A stretch of DNA of 6,653 nt from Candidatus Halarchaeoplasma halalkaliphilum. GTDB taxonomy: Archaea; Thermoplasmatota; Thermoplasmata; Halarchaeoplasmatales; Halarchaeoplasmataceae. The DNA lies in contig SLLU01000096.1 in the NCBI GenBank assembly GCA_007133925.1, positions 1-6,653 of the forward strand, in the 5' to 3' direction. The notes under the pieces were generated by a model. That model ran no database searches and was not told the DNA's origin. It saw nothing but the letters and a program-made list of their open reading frames with translations. Each line of letters begins with the position of its first letter. The stretch's first letter is position 1. Of the stretch, positions 1 through 5,835 are shown piece after piece. The position numbers were made by a program, and so were the translations under genes.

Positions 1-1
1 G

Positions 2-286
2 GGTGCTTACTTCGCCTTCAAACGCATGCACCGGTCCTTCGTGCTGATAGCCTGCGTACTGGGATTGATATCCGTAGGGCCCTTTTTACTGAGCTCCGTC
101 CTTTCCGCGGTCGCCCTGGTACTGATCTTAGTTTCCAAGGACGAATTCCAGGATCCCAAGGTGAGTGATGCCCATGTTCCTCACGAGTCGTCTCCGGGGA
201 TGGATTGCCAGGACTGCGGAGGGCACATGACCTATTCCGCGGAATACGGTATGTGGTACTGCGACAAGTGCCGAAGATACCGTTGA
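2..286 (+). CDS. C-terminal part of a small membrane protein with a zinc ribbon (5' end outside the window)
   Basis: The reading frame is open from the left edge, and the codons before the first ATG (base 26) already read as membrane-protein sequence (GAYFAFKR), so that ATG is probably internal and the gene starts upstream. A hydrophobic stretch rich in Val, Leu, Ile and Ser runs to about base 135 and ends at SKDEF. From memory, this pattern is common in archaeal membrane proteins that have a Gly-rich helical hairpin followed by a soluble tail. After a polar linker, the last 30 residues contain CQDC (bases 206-217) and CDKC (bases 260-271). These form two C-x2-C pairs 15 residues apart, as expected for a zinc ribbon. 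It probably sits in the membrane with the ribbon facing the cytoplasm. The partner and function are unknown. The stop TGA at 284-286 lies just before the remnant of another gene. Confidence 0.7.
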   Translation, partial: GAYFAFKRMHRSFVLIACVLGLISVGPFLLSSVLSAVALVLILVSKDEFQDPKVSDAHVPHESSPGMDCQDCGGHMTYSAEYGMWYCDKCRRYR

Positions 287-292
287 GCTCGC

Positions 293-501
293 GATTTTGT
301 CCTTCTGTCCTGGACCGGAACGGCCCCGTGCCCTTCGAGATCAAGAGCACACCCAAGGTCACCAGATCATTCGGTAGTTTTATGGAAACATACGGGCCGG
401 AACTGGCATTTGTGATGAACGAAAGAGAGTTAAAAAGGGACGGCAGCATCCTCTACGTGCCATTGGTATTCACCCGGAAGGCGGTGGATTCGGTACAGTG
501 A
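293..501 (+). pseudogene. 3' remnant of a DUF4143-type AAA ATPase gene, frameshifted
   Basis: From base 307 to the TGA at 499-501 the frame reads VLDRNGPVPFEIKS, then a segment with the pattern SFxxFMExYGPELAFVMNE, then ILYVPLVF. This matches my memory of the C-terminal end of archaeal and bacterial ATP-binding proteins with DUF4143, in which a DFV...EIK core is followed by a helix, a strand ending in N and a final FxPLW-like strand. The preceding DF of the conserved DFV is in another frame (bases 293-298), separated by 8 extra bases (299-306). Removing them gives an uninterrupted DFVLDRNG. No ATPase domain lies upstream, since the zinc-ribbon gene occupies that space, so only about the last 67 residues remain. 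The frame can be extended back to a TTG at 205, but that part overlaps the zinc-ribbon gene and does not look like coding sequence. A non-functional relic is the best reading. The family call rests on recall, not on a search. Confidence 0.55.
298..311 (+). repeat. 8-base imperfect tandem duplication causing the frameshift
   Basis: TGTCCTTC is followed directly by TGTCCTGG. The second unit repeats the first six of eight bases at a period of 8. Eight is not a multiple of three, so the event shifts the frame. Deleting one unit rejoins the DF and VLDRNG parts of the ATPase remnant, which suggests a slippage duplication in a gene no longer under selection. Confidence 0.45.
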
Positions 502-540
502 AGAACACCGGACCATGAATGCGGAAAAAAATACAAAAGA

Positions 541-548
541 TTAATATC
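541..548 (+). promoter_or_regulatory. Candidate archaeal TATA box for the propeller gene
   Basis: TTAATATC lies in an AT-rich stretch (bases 525-553) between the ATPase relic and the start at 577. Its centre is about 32 bases before the ATG, which would put the transcript start near 570 and give a leader of only a few bases. No Shine-Dalgarno sequence precedes the ATG, consistent with a leaderless or near-leaderless transcript. The A-rich run just upstream (525-540) could serve as a purine-rich BRE or be an alternative TATA element. The exact element is uncertain. Confidence 0.4.
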
Positions 549-576
549 ATATCTCTCTACTACTAAATCGGTTCGG

Positions 577-2706
577 ATGGCAGAAAATATAATAGAGACA
601 AGAAGGACTTTTAAGAAGGCATTTTCAGTTACCATTGTCCTCCTGATGTTCTTGAACGGGACACTGGTTATCATGGGAAATGAATGTACGGCTGATGGTG
701 GTGAAGCCAGTCTCACTAACTTTGAGGAGGGTCCTTGGCCAAAATTCAGAGGTGATCGGAGAAATACGGGTTTGAGTTCCCACGATACCAGTTACGTTGA
801 TGGGACGGTGAGATGGGATTTTAGAACCGGTCACCAGATCACATCCTCTCCCGCTGTCGGAGCTGACGGCACCATATATGTAGGTTCCTGGGACGAAGAT
901 TTTTACGCGATTAACCCAGATGGTACTGAGAGATGGAGTTACTCTACCGATGGATTTGTTAAGTCTTCACCGACCATCGCAGAGGACGGCACCATTTACG
1001 TTGGTTCTGACGACGGTTATCTGTACGCCTTCGATTCCGAAGGGAGTTTAAAGTGGAGATACCGGCCCAGTACCTGGTCTGCCAGCATCGCTTCTTCACC
1101 CTCCATAGGCGAAGACGGTACCATATATGTGGGCTGTTTCGATAACAGTCTGTATGCGGTCAACCCGGATGGTACCGAGAGATGGGAATTTGAAACCGAG
1201 GGAAATATATTCTCTTCACCCGCTATAAACGAAGACGGCACCATATATGTCGGCTCTTGGGACGGAAATTTGTATGCAATCAATCCCAACGGTACCGAGA
1301 AATGGAGATTCGAAACCAACGATAATATATATTCTTCACCGTCCATCGCTGTGGACGGCACCATATATGTGGGATCCGATGATGAAAAATTATACGCTAT
1401 AAATCCCGATGGTACCGAGAGATGGAACTACTCTACCGGAGGAAGAGTATATTCCTCTCCTGCCATCGCTGAAGACGGTACGATCTACGTAGGGTCTGGA
1501 GATAATCATATCTACGCTATGGATCCCGATGGTACTGAGAAATGGAGCTTGAATTCAAATGGCCCGATACGCTCCTCACCTGTGGTCGGAGGCGACGGAA
1601 CCGTATACTTCGGCAACGATGTCGGTTTATTCTACGGTGTAAACCCCAACGGTACTCAAAGATGGCGTATCAACGTGGGGGCGATCCTTCTTTCTTCCCC
1701 GGCTATCGGAGGAGATGGGAGCATCTACTTCGGTTGTTTTGATAATAACTTATATGCCATAGGCGGTGTCCCTTCCGCACCGCTGAACGTTGAAGCAACG
1801 CCTGGGTCGGGTATAGTGCAGTTGACCTGGGATCCCCCCCTTGAGATGGGTGGTGGTGGTTTTCAGGGGTACAAAATCTATCGGGGTACCAGCATGGACG
1901 ATATGGATTTTCTGGCAAATGAAGATACTACATCTTACCTGGATGAGGGCCTTACCGGAGGACGAACATACAATTACTACATAACAGCTGTCAGCGGTGA
2001 CGGTGAGGGGGAAGAAAGTGATGTGGTAAGTGCAACCCCCTCTATAGATTGGACCTTGCTTGATCATATGGAGATCGATCCAAGGGATGAAACGGCGATA
2101 GCGGGCAGAGAAGTGGATTACAGAGCCATCGGGTACGACGAGAACAAAAGAGAGATCGCCGATCTTACGGAGGATACCGAATGGTCGATCATGGAAGGTG
2201 CCGGTGGAAGTTGGGACGGTTCACGATATGCCGCGGAACATGCGGGGGAGTGGACGGTGACCGGGATTTACATACGTGAGGGAATTGAATTCACAGACCA
2301 AGTTTCCTTGACCGTCGAACCTGGGGCGGTCAATTATATCGAGATATCACCCAGCGGTGATCAAACTATCAAAACCGGTGAAACAGTGAGCTTCTCAGCG
2401 GAGGCCTATGACGAGTACGGTAATCTTATTCCCGACCCCCTGTTCACGTGGGTAAACGCTGATGAGAACGGTGTATTCGATAAAAGAGAGACCGGGGTAC
2501 ACGAAGTATCGGCCCGCATCGGCGGCGTTAGTTCGGAGAGGGTCAAGGTAACGGTGGAAGATCGACCTGGATTTTTATCGAACTACTGGTGGTTACTTAT
2601 TTTGCCAGTGATCGTAGTGCTGCTGGTGTTCATATCAAAAAGGAGAAAAAAAGAAACACCGGTTCCACCCGAAATACACGGACAAGAAGGAGGTCTAACA
2701 CACTGA
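577..2706 (+). CDS. Secreted, membrane-anchored PQQ-like beta-propeller protein with FN3 and Ig-like domains
   Basis: This 709-residue protein begins with a signal-like segment: a charged N-terminus (RR, KK at 9-14), then a hydrophobic core at about 15-34. PWPKFRGDRRNTG (53-65) is the usual opening of archaeal and bacterial PQQ-like propellers. Eight blades follow, with SSP motifs at residues 90, 130, 173, 213, 253, 293, 333 and 373, each reading roughly SSPxIxxDGTIYVGSxDxxLYAINPDGTxxW. The GTVRWDF segment before blade 1 probably closes the ring. FN3 covers about 398-489, followed by two Ig-like domains at about 490-582 and 583-665. A membrane helix (about 670-686) and a basic tail with KRRKK end the chain, so the propeller should face outward. 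Such proteins usually act in binding or scaffolding at the cell surface. The blades carry no evident dehydrogenase active site, so enzymatic PQQ use is not supported. Blade 3 carries a three-residue insertion. Base composition is visibly more AT-rich than in the next gene. Confidence 0.9.
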   Translation: MAENIIETRRTFKKAFSVTIVLLMFLNGTLVIMGNECTADGGEASLTNFEEGPWPKFRGDRRNTGLSSHDTSYVDGTVRWDFRTGHQITSSPAVGADGTIYVGSWDEDFYAINPDGTERWSYSTDGFVKSSPTIAEDGTIYVGSDDGYLYAFDSEGSLKWRYRPSTWSASIASSPSIGEDGTIYVGCFDNSLYAVNPDGTERWEFETEGNIFSSPAINEDGTIYVGSWDGNLYAINPNGTEKWRFETNDNIYSSPSIAVDGTIYVGSDDEKLYAINPDGTERWNYSTGGRVYSSPAIAEDGTIYVGSGDNHIYAMDPDGTEKWSLNSNGPIRSSPVVGGDGTVYFGNDVGLFYGVNPNGTQRWRINVGAILLSSPAIGGDGSIYFGCFDNNLYAIGGVPSAPLNVEATPGSGIVQLTWDPPLEMGGGGFQGYKIYRGTSMDDMDFLANEDTTSYLDEGLTGGRTYNYYITAVSGDGEGEESDVVSATPSIDWTLLDHMEIDPRDETAIAGREVDYRAIGYDENKREIADLTEDTEWSIMEGAGGSWDGSRYAAEHAGEWTVTGIYIREGIEFTDQVSLTVEPGAVNYIEISPSGDQTIKTGETVSFSAEAYDEYGNLIPDPLFTWVNADENGVFDKRETGVHEVSARIGGVSSERVKVTVEDRPGFLSNYWWLLILPVIVVLLVFISKRRKKETPVPPEIHGQEGGLTH
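844..1764 (+). repeat. Eight tandem 120-base coding repeats (propeller blades)
   Basis: The DNA repeats with the blades. Copies start at 844, 964, 1093, 1213, 1333, 1453, 1573 and 1693, a spacing of 120 bases except for 129 between copies 2 and 3. The run GACGGCACCATATATGT is identical in copies 1, 4 and 5, and copy 3 differs from it by one base. Copies 7 and 8 are the most diverged and encode YFG where the others encode YVG. The similarity at synonymous sites suggests recent duplication or recombination between blades. Confidence 0.85.
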
Positions 2707-2784
2707 AAAGGTAATGTAAGGCTTAATATCATTACAAATTATTTACCAAATCTCCGCCACCCCGTGCTGCTGGTTGGCCCGATA

Positions 2785-2793
2785 CCCCAGGGG
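2785..2793. promoter_or_regulatory. Short C4/G4 dyad just upstream of the TATA-like element
   Basis: CCCC-A-GGGG lies 7 bases before the TATA-like element at 2800, and a looser TTGG (2774-2777) and CCAA (2798-2801) flank it. The outer arms are off-centre by about 1.5 bases, so this is a weak dyad. A position immediately upstream of the BRE/TATA would suit an activator or repressor site, but no regulator can be named. Confidence 0.2.
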
Positions 2794-2799
2794 ATAACC

Positions 2800-2807
2800 A
2801 ATAAATA
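2800..2807 (+). promoter_or_regulatory. Candidate TATA box for the receiver/PPDK-N gene, placed for a leaderless mRNA
   Basis: AATAAATA is centred about 26.5 bases before the A of the ATG at 2830, which is the usual archaeal distance from TATA to transcript start. Transcription would therefore begin at or next to the start codon. No Shine-Dalgarno sequence lies before 2830 (GTTTACACAGTA), which fits leaderless translation. This placement is the main reason to prefer 2830 over the in-frame ATG at 2890. A second AT-rich element (TTAATATC, 2723-2730) would give a leader of about 80 bases. Confidence 0.45.
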
Positions 2808-2829
2808 ACGGTCGTTTGTTTACACAGTA

Positions 2830-5751
2830 ATGAAAAAGGGAGAAACCGGTCCCGTGGAAGATGGATTCCGGCGAGAACGCTCCGGTCTGATGCGTTTCAA
2901 GATAGGTGACATACTCCTGGTCTCCAGCCTCTACGATGCTTTCATACTGGAGGAGGACCGGGGACTTTCCGAGCAGATCTTCGGTGAGTACCGGGAGCTG
3001 GAACTCACCTCGTCTCCCAGACTGGTCAGGGTGTCTTCGGCCGGGGAAGCGGAGAAGGAACTTCGGGAAAACCACTTCGATCTGGTCCTCAGCATGACCC
3101 ATCTAATAGATCTGGACCCCGCGGATCTCGGCAGAAAGGCCAAGGAGATACAACCGGGGATCCCGGTGGTGCTCCTGGCGACGGACAGGAGGGACCTGGA
3201 TAGGTACAATGGGGTGAGGAAGGAACGGGGAATAGACAAGATCTTTTTCTGGAACGGTGACTCGTCCCTTTTCCTGGCCATCATAAAGTACTTCGAGGAC
3301 ATGAAGAACGCGGAGCAGGATGTGAGGAAGGGCATGGTCCCGGTCATACTGGTTATCGAGGATTCCGCCAGGTATCAATCCATGTTCCTGCCTCTGATAT
3401 ACAAGGAGGTGATGCATCAAACCCGCTCCCTTATCGAACAAAGCCTAAACGAGCACGAGAAACTGCTCAAGCGCAGGGCCAGACCCAAGATACTTCTGGC
3501 CCAGAGCTACGAGGAGGCCATGGAGATCTACGGAGATTATAAAGAGCACATCATGGCCATAATATCGGACGTGGCCTTTCCCAAAAAGGGTGCCATGGTG
3601 AAAGATGCGGGGTTCCGGTTCGTTCAAGCCGTTCAAAGTGATATACCGGTGATCATGCAGTCCTCTCAAACACAGTATAGGGAGCGATCGGAAAGCATGG
3701 GCCTTCCCTTCCTGGACAAGAATTCCCAGACCATGCTCCAGGACCTCAGGGATTTCTTCACCGAGGAACTCGGGTTCGGTGATTTCGTGTTCAAACTTCC
3801 CGACGGCACCGTGGTCACCAGGGCGGAGAACATGGACGAACTGGTGGAATGCTTCCAAAAGGTACCCTACGAATCCCTGCTATATCACGGAAAGCGCAAC
3901 GATTTTTCCATATGGCTCATGGCAAGGGGGGAGTTCGAGCTTGCCCGGGAACTGCGGCCCAAAAAGACGGGGGATTTCGAAGATCATATGGAGTTGAAGA
4001 ACTACCTGGTGGATGCCTTCACCAGGACCGAGAGGGAAAAGCAGTTCGGTGTTATAACGGATTTCTCACGGCAGAAGTTCGAGCACGAGCAGACCTTCAC
4101 ACGCCTGGGTGGAGGTTCCCTGGGGGGCAAGGGACGGGGCATCGCATTCATAGCCTCCCTGCTCCGGAGATACGGGTTCGATCATCCCGTACGGATCCCG
4201 GACACCCTGGTCCTGGGTACCCAGGAGTTCGAGAGGTTCATCCAAGAAAACGGTCTCCGCTATATACTGCAGGAGGACATGGAGGATGACGAGGTGGCAG
4301 CCAGGTTCAAGGACGCGGAGCTATCGTCGGAGCTGAAGGATTCGCTGCGGATCTATCTGAAACATGTTACCACTCCCCTGGCGGTGCGCTCATCGAGTTT
4401 ACTGGAGGATTCCTACAACCAACCCTTCGCGGGCATCTATGCCACTTATATGCTCCCAAACAATCATGATGATGAGACAAGACTGGACCGCCTGTGCGAG
4501 GCCATCAAGCTGGTCTATGCATCCTCTTTCTTCAAAAGAGCCAATGCCTACATCCGTAGCACTTTACTGAAGTCGGAGGAGGAGAAGATGGCGGTGGTGA
4601 TCCAGAAGCTGGTGGGTAATCTGTACGAGCAAAGGTTCTACCCCATATTCTCCGGCGTGGCACTCTCCTACAATTACTACCCCCTGCCACCTCTGAAGCG
4701 GGAGGACGGTATAGTTAACGTGGCCCTGGGCCTGGGGCGGATCATCGTCGAGGGTGGCCAGGTGCTGACCTTCTCTCCGGAGCGTCCCAACTCCATACCC
4801 GGACTCTCTTCACCCTCGGACATATTCAAGAATTCCCAGAGGGAGTTCTATTCCCTGGACATGTCCCCCAGGGAGATGGACCTGTGGAAGGACGGTGAGG
4901 AGGCCAACCTGCGTTGCCAGGAGATATGGGAGGCCGAGAAGGACGGAACATTGGACCCCCTGGCCAGCGTTTATATCGGCAGTGAGGACATCATACGTGA
5001 CGGACCCAATTACCAGGGAACAAAGATAGTTACCTTCGCCCCCATACTGAAGCACAAAAAGTATCTCCTGACGGACATACTGAAAAAGTTACTCGAGATA
5101 GGGGAAAAGGGGATGGGCGGTCCCGTGGAGATCGAGTTCGCCAACAGCATGGACGAAAACGGCGACCTGGTGTTCTACATACTCCAGATAAGGCCGTTCC
5201 TCTCCATGAGGGAGCACGACCAGATCGTCATAGAGGACCGGGAGAGAGAAGAGAGTCTCATCTATTCCTCCAGGGCCCTTGGTCACGGGAAGATCGACGA
5301 CATACGGGATATCGTCTACGTGTCACCCGAAACATTCGATCGGAGTCAGACCGTGAACATCGCCAGGGAGATCGGCGAGATGAACCGTGAGCTGGACGGC
5401 CGTCCCTATCTTCTCGTGGGCCCCGGCAGGTGGGGCAGCAACGATAACTGGCTGGGTATCCCCGTGGACTGGGGCCATCTGGCCGGGGTTAGGGCCATAG
5501 TGGAAACCCCCATAATGGACATACGGGTGGACCCGTCACAGGGTTCCCATTTCTTTCACAACATCACCTCTCTGGGTATCCCTTACCTCACCATCGCCCA
5601 CAATTCCAAGGAGGACCGGGTGGATTGGGACTGGCTGGACCGTACCCCCGGTGAGAACCAGGGGAAGTACGTGAAGCACATGCGCCTTGATCGACCTCTG
5701 CTGGTAAAAGTGGACGGCAAGACGGGTAAGGGTCTGATCCGTGGACCCTGA
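2830..5751 (+). CDS. Two receiver-like domains fused to a PPDK/PEP-synthase-type ATP-binding domain and a conserved C-terminal domain
   Basis: This 973-residue, apparently cytosolic protein has several parts. Residues about 23-165 form a CheY-like domain lacking the key acids: SS at 32-33 replaces the acidic pair, and Ser88 lies at the phospho-acceptor position. Residues about 172-315 form a second receiver with an intact set: Glu177/Asp178, Asp247 in ISDVAFP, Ser278/279 and Lys297 in FLDKN. It has about 25 extra residues, highly charged, between the first acids and Asp247. After a helical linker comes a PPDK-N ATP-grasp-type domain (about 415-795) with GGGSLGGKGRG (427-437), AVRSS...ED around Arg520, VVIQK (590-594), and VEIEF to LQIRP (767-789). 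The rest (about 800-973) carries GPGRWGS (864-870) and DPSQGSHFF (901-909). The phospho-His swivel domain and the PEP-binding barrel of PEP synthase and PPDK are absent, so naming it ppsA would be wrong. By family knowledge, similar proteins occur in Bacteroidetes and archaea as uncharacterised PEP/pyruvate-binding proteins. An alternative start is residue 21 (MRFKIGD). ATP-dependent phosphoryl transfer is inferred; the substrate is unknown. Confidence 0.88.
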   Translation: MKKGETGPVEDGFRRERSGLMRFKIGDILLVSSLYDAFILEEDRGLSEQIFGEYRELELTSSPRLVRVSSAGEAEKELRENHFDLVLSMTHLIDLDPADLGRKAKEIQPGIPVVLLATDRRDLDRYNGVRKERGIDKIFFWNGDSSLFLAIIKYFEDMKNAEQDVRKGMVPVILVIEDSARYQSMFLPLIYKEVMHQTRSLIEQSLNEHEKLLKRRARPKILLAQSYEEAMEIYGDYKEHIMAIISDVAFPKKGAMVKDAGFRFVQAVQSDIPVIMQSSQTQYRERSESMGLPFLDKNSQTMLQDLRDFFTEELGFGDFVFKLPDGTVVTRAENMDELVECFQKVPYESLLYHGKRNDFSIWLMARGEFELARELRPKKTGDFEDHMELKNYLVDAFTRTEREKQFGVITDFSRQKFEHEQTFTRLGGGSLGGKGRGIAFIASLLRRYGFDHPVRIPDTLVLGTQEFERFIQENGLRYILQEDMEDDEVAARFKDAELSSELKDSLRIYLKHVTTPLAVRSSSLLEDSYNQPFAGIYATYMLPNNHDDETRLDRLCEAIKLVYASSFFKRANAYIRSTLLKSEEEKMAVVIQKLVGNLYEQRFYPIFSGVALSYNYYPLPPLKREDGIVNVALGLGRIIVEGGQVLTFSPERPNSIPGLSSPSDIFKNSQREFYSLDMSPREMDLWKDGEEANLRCQEIWEAEKDGTLDPLASVYIGSEDIIRDGPNYQGTKIVTFAPILKHKKYLLTDILKKLLEIGEKGMGGPVEIEFANSMDENGDLVFYILQIRPFLSMREHDQIVIEDREREESLIYSSRALGHGKIDDIRDIVYVSPETFDRSQTVNIAREIGEMNRELDGRPYLLVGPGRWGSNDNWLGIPVDWGHLAGVRAIVETPIMDIRVDPSQGSHFFHNITSLGIPYLTIAHNSKEDRVDWDWLDRTPGENQGKYVKHMRLDRPLLVKVDGKTGKGLIRGP

Positions 5752-5753
5752 TG

Positions 5754-5764
5754 TTTTATTCTTT
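5754..5764 (+). terminator. T-rich termination tract after the receiver/PPDK-N gene
   Basis: TTTTATTCTTT begins 2 bases after the stop codon. Archaeal RNA polymerase commonly terminates on T-rich non-template tracts without a hairpin, so this is a plausible terminator. The convergent gene ahead makes termination here likely. Confidence 0.4.
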
Positions 5765-5794
5765 GTATCCACACCCTACATAACCGCGAAGTCA

Positions 5795-5821
5795 TACTCG
5801 TAAGTAATATACTCGTGAGTA
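5795..5821. repeat. Two tandem copies of a dyad-symmetric 12-mer between convergent genes
   Basis: TACTCGTAAGTA (5795-5806) and TACTCGTGAGTA (5810-5821) differ at one base and start 15 bases apart. The second copy is a perfect dyad of two 5-base arms around GT, extending to 6-base arms at 5809-5822. The first copy has one mismatch. The two-base centre is too short for a stable RNA hairpin loop, so a protein-binding site on DNA or a repeat remnant fits better than an intrinsic terminator. There is no promoter-proximal position here, because both flanking genes end in this gap. Confidence 0.5.
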
Positions 5822-5835
5822 TGTAAACAAAGGTC

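Noticed and set aside
205..292. Coding start at TTG 205 for the ATPase fragment
   Set aside because: This part overlaps the zinc-ribbon gene in another frame and its translation does not resemble the ATPase family. Likeness begins only at about base 293-307.
844..1764. CRISPR array, because of the regular spacing
   Set aside because: The period is 120 bases, the units are contiguous, and all are in one coding frame as propeller blades.
577..2706. A PQQ-dependent dehydrogenase
   Set aside because: The blades are the DGTIYVGS/YAINPDGTxxW type of non-enzymatic propellers. No dehydrogenase active-site pattern is visible, and the remainder is FN3/Ig plus a membrane anchor.
541..2732. TTAATATCAT shared by 541-550 and 2723-2732 as a common operator
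   Set aside because: It is a short AT-rich match in promoter regions, explained by TATA-like composition and chance.
1017..3858. Open frames on the minus strand opposite the two large genes (1017-1364, 1750-2067, 2743-3102, 3445-3858)
   Set aside because: They are shadows of the plus-strand genes. Their translations lack domain-like patterns and they would overlap well-supported genes.
3849..4289. 146-residue plus-strand frame inside the receiver/PPDK-N gene
   Set aside because: It is a shadow frame: the surrounding frame encodes the linker and the GGGSLGGKGRG nucleotide-binding motif, and the alternative product has no recognisable pattern.
2830..5751. Calling this gene ppsA (phosphoenolpyruvate synthase)
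   Set aside because: Only the N-terminal ATP-binding domain type is shared. The phospho-histidine swivel and PEP-binding barrel that carry out the reaction are missing.
2815..5831. TTTGTTTACA (2815-2824) and its inverted copy (5822-5831) flanking the receiver/PPDK-N gene, as possible element ends
   Set aside because: The match is only 10 bases and does not extend. Many 10-base matches are expected by chance in a window this size, and no transposase or target duplication is seen.
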